DNA of 64,000 nucleotides from contig NZ_JALKCH010000004.1 in assembly GCF_023016805.1 (NCBI RefSeq), forward strand, positions 310,001 to 374,000. Reading direction: 5' to 3'. Below are positions 17,298-29,141 of this stretch, piece by piece. The first letter of the stretch is position 1, and each line of letters begins with the position of its first letter. The notes under the pieces were generated by a model. The model was not told the origin of the DNA, ran no database searches, and worked only from the letters and a program-made list of their open reading frames with translations. Made by a program: the position numbers and the translations under genes. Source of the DNA: Ancylobacter crimeensis (lineage in GTDB: Bacteria; Pseudomonadota; Alphaproteobacteria; Rhizobiales; Xanthobacteraceae).

Positions 17298-19976
<2,679 letters not shown>

Positions 19977-20327
19977 CCGCGCGGGAGGTCAAGGGTGAAT
20001 GTGCGGTCCGAATGGGTGCCCTCATCGGACTCACTGTTCACCTCACTGGACTCGATTCTGGTCTCATCGGTCAGGTGAAAATCGAGGTGCAACCAAGCGC
20101 GGCAAAGGCGGCTCGCCGGGTGCAACCCCGAAGCTGCGGGTTGACCGTCGAGGGCTCACGAACCGGGCGTGGCGGGCGGGGCGCGACGTCATTCAGGGCG
20201 GCGTTGCTGGACGGCCGCACGGCCATTCCTGAAGCAAAAAACAGCGCCGCCGCCGACACGGTTGTGCTTCCTTTCGATGCCGGTTGCACCATCGAAGCGG
20301 TATATCTCAACCAGTGCGCCATTCGGA
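19977..20327. other. 351-base gap between metH and the convergent amidase gene
   Basis: No gene is recognised. A GTCCGA/TCGGAC hairpin with a 13-nt loop (20006-20030) lies 30 bases after metH and may be a weak terminator. GGTGCAACC occurs at 20086-20094 and 20119-20127, and GGTTGCACC, a near reverse-complement, at 20282-20290. The meaning of these is unclear. Short open frames cross the gap on both strands but have no ribosome site or family resemblance. Confidence 0.4.
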
Positions 20328-21602
20328 TCAACCCGCGGCCAGCGCATCCTCCAGCATTGCAGCAACTGTGAGTGCAACCCGATCCCGCCCGAAGCGGCCG
20401 ACGATCTGGATTCCCAGCGGCAGCCCGGTGGCGCCGGTCAAGCCCGGCACGTTCACGCAGGGCGCGCCCATTAGCGTCCACAGCCGGTTGAAGGAGGCGA
20501 TGCCGGTGCTGTGGAGCCCTTCCGGCGCCTCGCCGGGGGCGGAAAAGGTGACGATGGCGTCGACATCGGCAAAGGCATCCGCCAACGCGTGGCGGGCGCG
20601 ACGGGCGACCCGGCGGGCTTCGTCATACTGCTCCGGTGTCACGGCGCGGGCGGCGTCTAGGAAGGTGTAGAGCGTCTCCGACAGCAGCGTGCGGTGGCGG
20701 TCCCATTCATCGGCCAGCGCCAGCGTCGCCTCATACTCCTGCATCGTGCCGTGCGCGGCGTTGCCGGCATGCACCGCCTCGGGCAGCGCCAGCGGCCGCA
20801 CATCCGCCCCGGCGCGGGCGAGGAGGCGTGCGGCATGGGCCAGCGCCTCATGGGCGGCGGGCGAAGCCTCCTCCGTCGCGATCGCGTCCACCACGGCGAT
20901 GCGCGGCGTGCCCGATGAGTCCGGCAGCGCGAAGTCCCGTCCGGTCAGCGCGCCCATGGCGAAGGCGGCATCCCGCACGCCGGCGGCGAACAGCCCGATC
21001 GTGTCGAGCGACCAGGAGAACACCTTGATTCCATTGACGGGAATGAGCTTGAAGGACGGCTTGAAGCCGGTGACGCCACAGAACGAGGCCGGCCGGATCA
21101 CCGATCCTCCGGTCTGCGTGCCCAACGCCAGCGGCAGCATTCCGGCCGCAACCGCCGCCGCCGATCCGGCCGAGGAGCCGCCGGGCGTGTGGTGCGCGCT
21201 GTGCGGGTTGCGGGTGCGGGCGGGATGCATGAAGGCGAATTCGGTGGTCTCGGTCTTGCCGGCGACGAGCCCGCCGGCCCGGCGCACCATGCGCACCGCC
21301 GTGGCATCGCTCGCCGGCTGATGGTCGGCATAGATCGGGCTGCCCCGCCGGGTGGGGAAGTCCGCCGTGTCGATGATGTCCTTGATGCCGACAGGCAGGC
21401 CGGCGAGGAGCGCGCCGGCGAGGCGCGGGCCCTCATTCGCCGCCTCGCGCCGCATCCGGTCGAGGTCGAGCGCGGCGAAGGCGCCGATCTCGGGCTCCAG
21501 CGCCGCGATCCGCTCGGCGCAACGCTCGGCCAGCGCGAGGGGTGTGAGGCGGCCTTCGCGAATCGCGGCGGCGAGGGCGGCGGCGGAGAGCAGAGTGGTC
21601 AT
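20328..21602 (-). CDS. Amidase (amidase-signature family)
   Basis: 424 residues with the Ser-cisSer-Lys triad: Lys in GIKDIIDTADFPT, the glycine/serine signature GGSSAGSAAAVAAG, and GTQTGGSVIRPASFCGVTGFKPS carrying the nucleophile. This family hydrolyses diverse amides; the GatA role is unlikely because no gatCB genes are adjacent and the C-terminus is not GatA-like. The reading frame stays open upstream through the divergent pdxY gene, but those residues are antisense artefacts. The ATG at 21602 starts the family N-terminus. Confidence 0.88.
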   Translation of the reverse strand: MTTLLSAAALAAAIREGRLTPLALAERCAERIAALEPEIGAFAALDLDRMRREAANEGPRLAGALLAGLPVGIKDIIDTADFPTRRGSPIYADHQPASDATAVRMVRRAGGLVAGKTETTEFAFMHPARTRNPHSAHHTPGGSSAGSAAAVAAGMLPLALGTQTGGSVIRPASFCGVTGFKPSFKLIPVNGIKVFSWSLDTIGLFAAGVRDAAFAMGALTGRDFALPDSSGTPRIAVVDAIATEEASPAAHEALAHAARLLARAGADVRPLALPEAVHAGNAAHGTMQEYEATLALADEWDRHRTLLSETLYTFLDAARAVTPEQYDEARRVARRARHALADAFADVDAIVTFSAPGEAPEGLHSTGIASFNRLWTLMGAPCVNVPGLTGATGLPLGIQIVGRFGRDRVALTVAAMLEDALAAG

Positions 21603-21809
21603 AAGCGGTTCCACGCGAGCGGGGCGGCACGCAGTCTTCGCCTCTCGCACGGGCAGCGCGGCTTTAGCAAGCGCGTCCTGTGCGCGGATCGGGCCGGCTG
21701 CCGCTGCGTCGGTTTCGCATCGCTTATGGATCGGTTCAACGAATTGCGCTTGGGTGCTTGCGCGGCAAGGGATAAGTGCGGAATGTTCCGATACCGCCGG
21801 GGTTCGCGT

Positions 21810-22658
21810 ATGAACATTCTCTCGATCCAGTCCTGGGTTGCCTATGGCCATGTGGGCAACGCCTCCGCCATGTTCCCCATGCAGCGGCTGGGCCATGAGG
21901 TGTGGGGCATCCACACCGTGCAGTTCTCCAACCACACCGGCTATGGCGCATGGCGCGGCCAGGTGTTCGACGCCGGGCTGATCCGCGATCTGGTGGACGG
22001 CATCGAGGAGCGAGGCGCGCTTTCCCGCTGCGACGGCGTGCTCTCCGGCTATATGGGTGCGGCCGATATCGGCGACGCCATCCTCGGCTCGGTGGCTCGG
22101 GTGAAGGCGGCCAATCCGGACGCGCATTATTGCTGCGATCCGGTGATCGGCGATGTCGGGCGCGGCGTCTTCGTGCGGCCCGGTATCCCGGAGTTCATGC
22201 GCGAGCGTGCGGTGCCGGCGGCCGACCTCATAACCCCCAACCAGTTCGAGCTCGATTTCCTCTCCGGCCAGAGCAGCGCCACGCTCAAGGGCGCGCTGGC
22301 GGCGTGCGATGCGGTCCATGCAACCGGGCCGCGGGTCATCCTCGTCACCAGCCTGCACACCGAGGACACGCCGGGCGATTCCATTGACTTGCTCGCCAGC
22401 GGGCCGGACGGCCGCTACCGCGTGCGCACGCCGAGGCTCGGTATTTCGGTGAACGGGGCGGGCGACGCGATCGCAGCGCTGTTCTTCGTGCACTGGAAGA
22501 GCACCCACAGCACCGCGGAAGCCCTGATGAAGGCGGCGTCCTCGGCCTATGGCCTGCTCGCCCGCACCGCCGCGGCGGGATCGCGCGAGATTCTCACCGT
22601 CGCCGCGCAGGACGAATTCGTCACCCCCTCGCGCCTGTTCACGCCGGAGAAGCTCTGA
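21810..22658 (+). CDS. pdxY: Pyridoxal kinase
   Basis: A 282-residue ribokinase-like PdxY/PdxK protein. The N-terminal ILSIQSWVAYGHVGNASA is nearly diagnostic. CDPVIGDVGRGVFV contacts ATP and substrate, and the catalytic loop is NGAGDAIAALF. It phosphorylates pyridoxal (B6 salvage) in the cytosol. The frame extends upstream to 21189, but that part is antisense to the amidase gene. It lies 4 bases upstream of the PhzF-family gene and is probably the first gene of a three-gene unit. Confidence 0.93.
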   Translation: MNILSIQSWVAYGHVGNASAMFPMQRLGHEVWGIHTVQFSNHTGYGAWRGQVFDAGLIRDLVDGIEERGALSRCDGVLSGYMGAADIGDAILGSVARVKAANPDAHYCCDPVIGDVGRGVFVRPGIPEFMRERAVPAADLITPNQFELDFLSGQSSATLKGALAACDAVHATGPRVILVTSLHTEDTPGDSIDLLASGPDGRYRVRTPRLGISVNGAGDAIAALFFVHWKSTHSTAEALMKAASSAYGLLARTAAAGSREILTVAAQDEFVTPSRLFTPEKL

Positions 22659-22662
22659 GCCC

Positions 22663-23559
22663 ATGCCCCGCCGCTTCGTCACCCTCGACGTGTTCACCGA
22701 CCGGGCTCTGTCCGGCAACCCGCTGGCCGTGGTGCTGGAGGCCGAGGATCTCGACGGCAACCAGATGCAGGCCATCGCCCGCGAGTTCAGCCTCTCCGAA
22801 ACCGTCTTCGTGCAAAAGCCGGCGGCGGAGGAAAACCGCGCGCGGCTGCGGATCTTCACCGTGAACCACGAGCTTCCCTTCGCCGGCCACCCCACCGTCG
22901 GCACGGCGGTGCTGTTGGCTCTGCTCGACGAGGTGGAGACCTCCGCCGACTTCACGCTGGAGGAGAGCGTCGGCCCGGTGCCCTGCCATGTGCAGGTGAA
23001 GGGTCCGCGCACCGGCAGCGCGACCTTCGCGGTGCCGCGCCTGCCGGAGATCGTCGCCGAGCGGCCGGTGCCGGCGGAGGCCTGCGCCGAAGCGCTGGGC
23101 CTCGACGTCGCGGATATCGGCTTCGACGCCTACCGGCCGGTCGTTGCTTCGGCCGGCGTGCCCTTCGTGTGCATTCCGCTCGCCTCCCGCTCGGCGCTTG
23201 CGCGCATCAGCCCGAGCACCGGCGCGATGATCGGTGCCTTCGGCGGTACGGCCAACTCGGTCTATGTGTTCTGTCGCGACGAGGACGGCGAGGGCGACCT
23301 GCGCGCCCGCATGTTCGGCGCCAATATGGGCATCGCGGAAGACCCGGCCACGGGTTCCGCCGCCGCCGCGCTGGCCGCCGTGCTCATGGCGGGAGAGGCG
23401 CCCGGCGACGGCTTTCATGCCTTCGACATCCTGCAGGGCGTGGAGATGGGACGCTCGAGCCTGGTGCGGCTCGGTCTCGAGGTCGTCGAGGGCGCGCTGG
23501 CAGGGGTGACCATCGGCGGCGACGCGGTGGTGGTGTCCGAGGGGGTCCTGCATCTGTGA
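22663..23559 (+). CDS. PhzF family isomerase/epimerase
   Basis: A 298-residue protein with the duplicated hot-dog-like PhzF fold. Conserved parts are TLDVFTDRALSGNPLAVV, EFSLSETVFV with the catalytic Glu, ELPFAGHPTVGTA and EDPATGSAAAALAA. In Pseudomonas, PhzF isomerises dihydro-hydroxyanthranilate in phenazine synthesis, but no phenazine genes are present here, so this is a generic member of unknown substrate. It sits 4 bases after pdxY, and its stop overlaps the GTG start of the next gene. Confidence 0.9.
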   Translation: MPRRFVTLDVFTDRALSGNPLAVVLEAEDLDGNQMQAIAREFSLSETVFVQKPAAEENRARLRIFTVNHELPFAGHPTVGTAVLLALLDEVETSADFTLEESVGPVPCHVQVKGPRTGSATFAVPRLPEIVAERPVPAEACAEALGLDVADIGFDAYRPVVASAGVPFVCIPLASRSALARISPSTGAMIGAFGGTANSVYVFCRDEDGEGDLRARMFGANMGIAEDPATGSAAAALAAVLMAGEAPGDGFHAFDILQGVEMGRSSLVRLGLEVVEGALAGVTIGGDAVVVSEGVLHL

Positions 23560-24278
23560 GCGGCGCGGGAAGCGTGCCGCTGGTCCGTCGTTTCGACCGG
23601 CTGGATCTGCGGCTGGTAGAGGGGCCCTGGGCTTTCGCCCAAAGCCGCCGCGCCGAGATCGACGCCCATTTCGCCGCGCTCAAGGTCGACAACCCGGCGC
23701 TGTGGAACGGCCGCATCCTCATGCTCGGCGCTCACGACATCGACGGCGCGGTGTTCAACGGGCGGTATGTCGAGGCCGATTTCGCCTCGCTGCTGTGGTG
23801 GCGGGACACGGGCTATCCCGACCCCGGCATGCGCAACGCCTTCGCCATGGGCGCCCTGCGGGGCTCCGATGGCGGCTACATCCTCGGTCGCATGGCGCCG
23901 TGGACCGCCAATGCCGGCCGCATCTACTTCGCCGCCGGTACGCCGGACCTGTCGGACGTGAAGGAGGGCGGCATCGTCGACCTGCACGCCAGCGTGCTGC
24001 GCGAGCTGGGCGAGGAGACCGGGCTTTCGCCGGACGAGGTCGAGCCGGCCCCGGTCTGGCACGCGGTCTTCTCCGGTCCGCGCATCGCCTTCATGCTTCC
24101 GCTGCTGTCGCCGGAGCCGGCCGAACGGCTTGCCGAGCGCATCCGCGCCAATCTCGCGCGGGAGGAGCGGCCGGAACTCGACGAGATCGTCGTCGCCCGC
24201 TCCCCGGCCGACCTTTCTCCCGCCATGCCGGATTTCATCGCCGCCTATCTCACCGCGATGTGGACCAATGCCGGGTGA
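23556..24278 (+). CDS. NUDIX-fold hydrolase with a partly degenerate Nudix box
   Basis: 240 residues from a GTG start that overlaps the PhzF stop (GTGA). The second half of the Nudix box, RELGEETGL, is perfect, keeping the metal-binding EE. The first half departs from the Gx5E pattern: the expected Glu aligns with Val in GGIVDLHASV. Family members hydrolyse nucleoside diphosphates linked to other groups. Catalysis is likely but weakened or altered. The upstream open frame to 23169 overlaps PhzF in another frame and is rejected. Confidence 0.82.
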   Translation: MSGAGSVPLVRRFDRLDLRLVEGPWAFAQSRRAEIDAHFAALKVDNPALWNGRILMLGAHDIDGAVFNGRYVEADFASLLWWRDTGYPDPGMRNAFAMGALRGSDGGYILGRMAPWTANAGRIYFAAGTPDLSDVKEGGIVDLHASVLRELGEETGLSPDEVEPAPVWHAVFSGPRIAFMLPLLSPEPAERLAERIRANLAREERPELDEIVVARSPADLSPAMPDFIAAYLTAMWTNAG

Positions 24279-24321
24279 GCGCAGAATCCCCTATGGTCAT
24301 TGCTGGCGATACGTAATGTGA

Positions 24322-24337
24322 TGGCACGGCGCTGGCA
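24322..24337 (+). promoter_or_regulatory. Sigma-54 (RpoN) promoter of the nucleobase transporter operon
   Basis: TGGCACGGCGCTGGCA matches the -24/-12 consensus TGGCACG-N4-TTGCA at every position except one T. GG and GC are at the required spacing. It lies 40 bases before the ATG of the substrate-binding protein. RpoN control fits nitrogen-source scavenging. No clear NtrC site was identified upstream. Confidence 0.72.
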
Positions 24338-24377
24338 TGGAGGCCGGCGTATTCCTGTGCTGTGGGAGGAGACCCGA

Positions 24378-25415
24378 ATGGACGTGAAGACGCCGCGCTC
24401 CGTGCCGCATTTTTCCTCATCCGCTCTCGATCGGCGGCAGCTTCTGGCTCTTGGCGCCGGTGCGCTCGCGCTCCCGGCCTTCGGGGGCCCGGCGCTGGCC
24501 GCAAAATCGAAGCCGATCAAGGTCGCGGCGATCTACACCGTTCCGGTGGAGCAGCAGTGGGTCTCGCGCATCCACAAGGCGCTGAAGGCCGCCGAGGCGC
24601 GCGGCGACATCACCTACACCTTTTCGGAGAACGTCGCGAACACCGACTATGAGCGGGTGATGCGGCAATATTCGCAGGAGGGTGCGGATCTCGTGGTCGG
24701 CGAGGTGTTCGCGGTCGAGCGGCCGGCCCGCAAGGTGGCGGCGGACTACCCCAAGACCGCCTATCTGATGGGCTCCTCCTTCGGCCCCACAAAGCCGAAC
24801 TTCTCGGTGTTCGACAATTTCATCCACGAGCCCTCGTTCCTCACCGGCATGGTGGCGGGCAAGGTTACCAAGTCGAACATCATCGGCCTCGTCGGCGGTT
24901 ATGCGATCCCGGAGGTCAACCGGCTGATGAACGCCTTCATGGACGGGGCCAAGTCGGTGAACCCTGACGTGAAGTTCCTCGTGAGCTTCATCAACAGCTG
25001 GTACGATCCGCCCAAGGCGAAGGAAGCCGCCTTCGCGCAGATCGACAAGGGTGCCGACATTCTCTACGCCGAGCGCTTCGGCGTGTCCGATGCCGCGAAG
25101 GAACGCGGCGTGAAGGCGATCGGCAACGTCATCGACACGTCGGGCCAGTACCCCGGAACCATCATCGCCTCCGCGCTGTGGCAGATGGAGCCGACCATCG
25201 ACAAGGCGATCAACGAGGTGTTGGCCGGCACCTTCGTCGCCGCCGACTACGGCCCGTACAGCTTCATGGCGGAAGGCGGCGCCAGCCTCGCGCCGCTCGA
25301 TCCGAAGCTCGTGCCGCAGGACGTGATCGACCTCGTTCTCGCCAAGGAGAAGGAGATCAAGGATGGACTGTTCCGGGTGAACGTGAACGACGGCGAGCCC
25401 AAATCGACGCTGTAG
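24378..25415 (+). CDS. BMP-family substrate-binding protein of a nucleoside/nucleobase ABC transporter
   Basis: 345 residues with a twin-arginine-type signal (DRRQLLALGAGALALPAFGGPALA, residues 18-41), so export via Tat is likely. The mature part is a PnrA/BMP-type periplasmic binding fold (VAAIYTVPVEQQWVSRIHKAL, GADLVVGEVF, GGYAIPEVNRLMNAFMDGAK). BMP-family binding proteins usually bind purine nucleosides or related bases. GGGAGGAG precedes the ATG. It leads an operon with an ATPase, two permeases and cytosine deaminase, so the ligand may be a pyrimidine base or nucleoside. Confidence 0.9.
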   Translation: MDVKTPRSVPHFSSSALDRRQLLALGAGALALPAFGGPALAAKSKPIKVAAIYTVPVEQQWVSRIHKALKAAEARGDITYTFSENVANTDYERVMRQYSQEGADLVVGEVFAVERPARKVAADYPKTAYLMGSSFGPTKPNFSVFDNFIHEPSFLTGMVAGKVTKSNIIGLVGGYAIPEVNRLMNAFMDGAKSVNPDVKFLVSFINSWYDPPKAKEAAFAQIDKGADILYAERFGVSDAAKERGVKAIGNVIDTSGQYPGTIIASALWQMEPTIDKAINEVLAGTFVAADYGPYSFMAEGGASLAPLDPKLVPQDVIDLVLAKEKEIKDGLFRVNVNDGEPKSTL

Positions 25416-25505
25416 CACGGGCCGACCCCGCAGACAGGAAGGCTCGGCCGGCCCGTGCGGACCGGCCCGCCGGGCCGAGAAGATGCGCGAAGCCGAGGCA
25501 CGCCG

Positions 25506-27077
25506 ATGCATTCCGACCCGTCCCGACCGGACTCCGGCTCCCCGAACTCCCGCCCGCTCGTGCTGTCGCTCGCCGGCATCACGAAGCGGTTCGGCGCGCT
25601 GACCGCGAACAACGCGATCAGCCTCGACATCCATGCCGGGGAGATCGTGGCCCTGCTTGGCGAGAACGGGGCCGGCAAGACCACGCTGATGAGCATTCTC
25701 TTCGGCCATTACGTCGCCGACGAGGGCACCATCCACATCGCGGACGCGACCGGCGCCCTGGTGCCGCTTCCCGGCGGCTCGGCCGAGGCGGCGCTCGGTG
25801 CCGGGATCGGCATGGTGCACCAGCATTTCGCGCTGGCCGAGAACCTCACCGGCTATGAGAACATCATCCTCGGCACGGTGCCGCTCTGGCGTCCCGGCTT
25901 CGGGCGGGCGGCGGCGCGGCGGAAGATCGCCGGGCTGATGCGGCAGTCGGGTCTCGCCGTGGATCTCGACATTCCGGTAGGCCGGCTTTCGGTCGGCGAG
26001 CAGCAGCGCGTCGAGATTCTGAAGGCGCTCTATCGCGACGTGCGCGTGCTCATTCTCGACGAGCCGACCGCGGTGCTGACCCCGCAGGAGGCGGACGGCC
26101 TTGCCGACACGGTGCGTCGGCTGGCGGCCTCGGGCCTCGCGGTGATCTTCATCAGCCACAAATTGCATGAGGTGCTGGCGCTGTGCGAGCGCATCGTGGT
26201 GCTGCGCGGGGGCGCCAAGGTCGCGGACCGCCCGGCCCTCGGCGCGAGCCGCGCTTTGCTGGCCGAACTCATGGTGGGGCGGCCGATCCCGACGCGCCAG
26301 CGGACCGCGGGCCACCCCGGCACGAGCGTGCTGCGCCTCGCGGAGGTCGATGTCGGCCGTCCCGGCGAGCGGGACCGGCTGACGGGTGCCAGTCTCGACC
26401 TGCGCACCGGCGAGATCGTCGGCATCGCCGGCGTTTCGGGCAACGGGCAGGGCGCCTTGGCGGCCCTCGTCGCCGGGCTTCAGCCGGCGCGGGCCGGCGT
26501 GGTCGAGATCGCCGGGCAGGCGGTGGGCAGCGGGCCGCGCCAGCGCCTTGCTGCCGGGGTCGGGCGCATTCCCGAGGATCGGCATCGGGACGGCACGGTG
26601 GGGGCGCTCAGCGTCGCCGAGAACTATGTGCTGGAGACGATCGCGGCGCCAGAGAACCAGCGGGGCGGCTTCATGAAGGGTCGTGCGATCCGCGAGCGGG
26701 CCGCCGCGGCGATCACGGCCTACGACATTCGCTGCCCGGGCCCGGATGTCGCCATCCGGTCGCTCTCGGGCGGCAATATGCAGAAGGTGGTGCTGGCGCG
26801 CGTGCTGGAGCGTGCGCCCCGCCTCATCCTCGCCCATCAGCCGACGCGCGGCCTCGACATCGGCGCGACCACCGACGTGCATCGCCGTCTTCTGGCCGCC
26901 CGCGACCGGGGGGCGGGCGTGCTGCTGATCTCCGAGGATCTGGACGAGCTGTTTGCGCTCGCCGATCGCATCGCGGTCATCCACGCCGGCCACCTGTCGG
27001 AAGCGCTGCCGGCGGAAGGGCTCGATGTGCGAACGGTGGGTCTGATGATGGCCGGCCATGCGGGGGAAGCGGCATGA
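25506..27077 (+). CDS. Nucleoside/nucleobase ABC transporter, tandem ATP-binding protein
   Basis: 523 residues with two ABC domains. Domain 1 has Walker [13 protein letters not shown], signature LSVGEQQRVE and Walker B VLILDEPTAVLTP. Domain 2 has a degenerate Walker A (GVSGNGQGAL, no Lys), signature LSGGNMQKVVLAR and AHQPTRGLDIGAT. This asymmetric layout is typical of RbsA/YufO-type importers, in which domain 2 is structural or regulatory. The ATG at 25506 has only a weak GAGG upstream. It energises the two permeases encoded next. Confidence 0.93.
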   Translation: MHSDPSRPDSGSPNSRPLVLSLAGITKRFGALTANNAISLDIHAGEIVALLGENGAGKTTLMSILFGHYVADEGTIHIADATGALVPLPGGSAEAALGAGIGMVHQHFALAENLTGYENIILGTVPLWRPGFGRAAARRKIAGLMRQSGLAVDLDIPVGRLSVGEQQRVEILKALYRDVRVLILDEPTAVLTPQEADGLADTVRRLAASGLAVIFISHKLHEVLALCERIVVLRGGAKVADRPALGASRALLAELMVGRPIPTRQRTAGHPGTSVLRLAEVDVGRPGERDRLTGASLDLRTGEIVGIAGVSGNGQGALAALVAGLQPARAGVVEIAGQAVGSGPRQRLAAGVGRIPEDRHRDGTVGALSVAENYVLETIAAPENQRGGFMKGRAIRERAAAAITAYDIRCPGPDVAIRSLSGGNMQKVVLARVLERAPRLILAHQPTRGLDIGATTDVHRRLLAARDRGAGVLLISEDLDELFALADRIAVIHAGHLSEALPAEGLDVRTVGLMMAGHAGEAA

Positions 27078-27129
27078 GGATCGTGCGGGCGCGACCTGGA
27101 AAGCCGTGGGCGAGGATGGAGACGCCCCG

Positions 27130-28197
27130 ATGATCCGTTTTATTCCCCGCGAGCGCACGCCGCTCTGGCTGTCTCTGGCGGTGCCGGTCGGCGCAGGGCT
27201 CGCCGCGCTGTTGCTGACCGCCATTCCGCTTGCGCTGGCCGGTGCGCCGGTGCTGCGGGCGTTTTCGCTGATGGCGCAGGGTGCCGCGGGCTCCGGCTTC
27301 GCACTGGCGGAGACGCTGACGCGCGCGACCCCGCTCATCTTCACCGGCCTCGCCGCGGCGGTCGCCTTCCGCGCACGGCTGTGGAACATCGGCGGGGAGG
27401 GGCAGCTCTATGCCGGCGCACTGGCAGCGGTGGCGATCGGGGCAGGGGCGATCACAGCGCCGTCCTGGATCCTGCTGCCCATGGTGCTGATCGGCGGAGC
27501 CCTCGCCGGTGCGGCGCTGCTGCTGGTGCCGGTTCTGTTCAAGACCCGCTTCGGCGCCGACGAAGTGGTGGTCACGCTGCTGATGAACTTCGTGGTGATG
27601 CTGTTCGTCCAGATGATGCTGGAAGGGCCCATGAAGGACGAGATGGCCCTTGGCTGGCCGCAATCCGCCCCGCTGGTCGACGAGGCGGTGCTACCTCGCC
27701 TGTTCGAGGGGTTGCGCCTCCATTGGGGGCTGGTGCTGGCGGTGGTTGCCGCGGGGTTGCTCCATGTCTTCATGTCCCGCACCGTCTGGGGCTTCCGCAT
27801 CCGCGCGGTGGGCGAAAACGCCCGCGCCGCCCGCTATGCCGGCGTGCCGGTCGGGGCCTCGATGGCGCTGGTCGGGGTGCTTTCCGGCGGCCTGGCAGGC
27901 CTTGCAGGGGCCAGCGAGGTGGCGGGGCTGAAGGGTTATCTCACCGCGGACCTCTCTCCCGGCTTCGGTTATGCCGGCATCGTGGTCGCAACCCTCGCCA
28001 ATCTCTCGCCCCTCGGCGTCGTTCCCTCGGCCATTTTCATCGCCGGAGTTTTCGTCGGCGCCGACAGCATGAGCCGCGCCATCGGGGTTTCGAACTACCT
28101 TGCCGATCTCGTGGTCGCGCTCGCGCTGCTCTGCGTGCTGATCGGCGGCCTCATGACCCGCTTCCGCATCGCGATTGTCCATCGGGAGATCGCATGA
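27130..28197 (+). CDS. Nucleoside/nucleobase ABC transporter permease 1
   Basis: 355 residues with about nine hydrophobic spans. BPD_transp_2 family features include ATPLIFTGLAAAVAFRARLWNIGGEGQLYAGA and GADEVVVTLLMNFV. The family has the YufP/RbsC-like fold. The frame extends upstream, but the ATG at 27130 follows GGAGACGCC and begins the usual N-terminus. Its stop overlaps the second permease start (ATGA). Confidence 0.93.
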   Translation: MIRFIPRERTPLWLSLAVPVGAGLAALLLTAIPLALAGAPVLRAFSLMAQGAAGSGFALAETLTRATPLIFTGLAAAVAFRARLWNIGGEGQLYAGALAAVAIGAGAITAPSWILLPMVLIGGALAGAALLLVPVLFKTRFGADEVVVTLLMNFVVMLFVQMMLEGPMKDEMALGWPQSAPLVDEAVLPRLFEGLRLHWGLVLAVVAAGLLHVFMSRTVWGFRIRAVGENARAARYAGVPVGASMALVGVLSGGLAGLAGASEVAGLKGYLTADLSPGFGYAGIVVATLANLSPLGVVPSAIFIAGVFVGADSMSRAIGVSNYLADLVVALALLCVLIGGLMTRFRIAIVHREIA

Positions 28198-29141
28198 TGT
28201 TGGCGGCATTGGAGATTTTGACGCAGGCGAACTTCTGGGCCGCGGCCATACGTATCGCAACGCCGCTGATTTTCGGCGTGCTGGGCGCCCTGATCTGTGA
28301 GCGGGCCGGCGTGCTGAACCTGGGTATCGAGGGCATCTTCGTCGCCGGCGCGATGAGCGGCTGGCTGGCGGTTTATTCCGGCCTTCCGCTGTGGGGTGGG
28401 GTGGCGGTGGCGGCCGGCACGGGTGCGCTGTTCGGCCTGCTGCATGGCGTCCTCACCGTGCCACTCGGCCTCTCACAGCACGTCACCGGCCTCGGCATCA
28501 CCATGCTGGCGACCTCCTCGACCTATTTCGGCTACCGCGTCGCCTTTCCCAATGTTTCGACACCGCCACGCATCGAGCCGTTCCCGCCGCTGCACATTCC
28601 GTTCCTCAGCGAACTGCCCTTCATCGGCACGGTGATCGGCCAGCAGAGCGCCTTCACCGTGCTCGCCTTCGCTTGTGTTGGCGCGGTTGCGGTCCTGCTC
28701 GCCCGCACGCCGCTCGGTCTCGCGATCCGGGCGGTAGGCGACAATCCGGAAGCCGTTGAGGCGCAAGGGCTTTCCGTCATGGGTCTGCGCATCGGGGCGG
28801 TGATGGCGGGCTCGGCGCTGATGGCGCTGGGCGGAGCCTTTCTCACCCTCTCGGCCTTCAATGCCTTCTATTTCGGGATGATCAACGGTCGCGGCTGGGT
28901 GTGCATCGCGCTCACGGTCTTCGCGTCGTGGCGTCCGGGCAAGGCGTTGATCGGGGCGCTGCTGTTCGGCGCGTTGGATGCCTACCAGCTCCGCATCCAG
29001 ACCATCGCCGGCGGCGTGGTCCCGAGCCAGGTGTTCCTGATGCTACCCTATCTGTTCTCGATTGCCGCGCTGGTCGCCGTCGCCCGACGGGCGGATTATC
29101 CCCGCGCATTGATGAAGCCTTACTTCAAGGGACAACGATGA
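28194..29141 (+). CDS. Nucleoside/nucleobase ABC transporter permease 2
   Basis: 315 residues with about eight membrane segments. The opening IRIATPLIFGVLGALICERAGVLNLGIEGIFV is the YufQ-type permease signature. It pairs with the preceding permease as a heterodimer. It starts at ATG within the previous stop (ATGA), with GGGAG upstream, and ends with an ATGA overlap into cytosine deaminase. All four genes are thus translationally linked. Confidence 0.93.
   Translation: MMLAALEILTQANFWAAAIRIATPLIFGVLGALICERAGVLNLGIEGIFVAGAMSGWLAVYSGLPLWGGVAVAAGTGALFGLLHGVLTVPLGLSQHVTGLGITMLATSSTYFGYRVAFPNVSTPPRIEPFPPLHIPFLSELPFIGTVIGQQSAFTVLAFACVGAVAVLLARTPLGLAIRAVGDNPEAVEAQGLSVMGLRIGAVMAGSALMALGGAFLTLSAFNAFYFGMINGRGWVCIALTVFASWRPGKALIGALLFGALDAYQLRIQTIAGGVVPSQVFLMLPYLFSIAALVAVARRADYPRALMKPYFKGQR

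Noticed and set aside
24417-27389. 990-codon minus-strand frame over the ABC transporter genes
   Set aside because: It lies opposite three well-supported genes, is rich in Arg, His and Gln, and lacks any domain pattern. It is a composition shadow.
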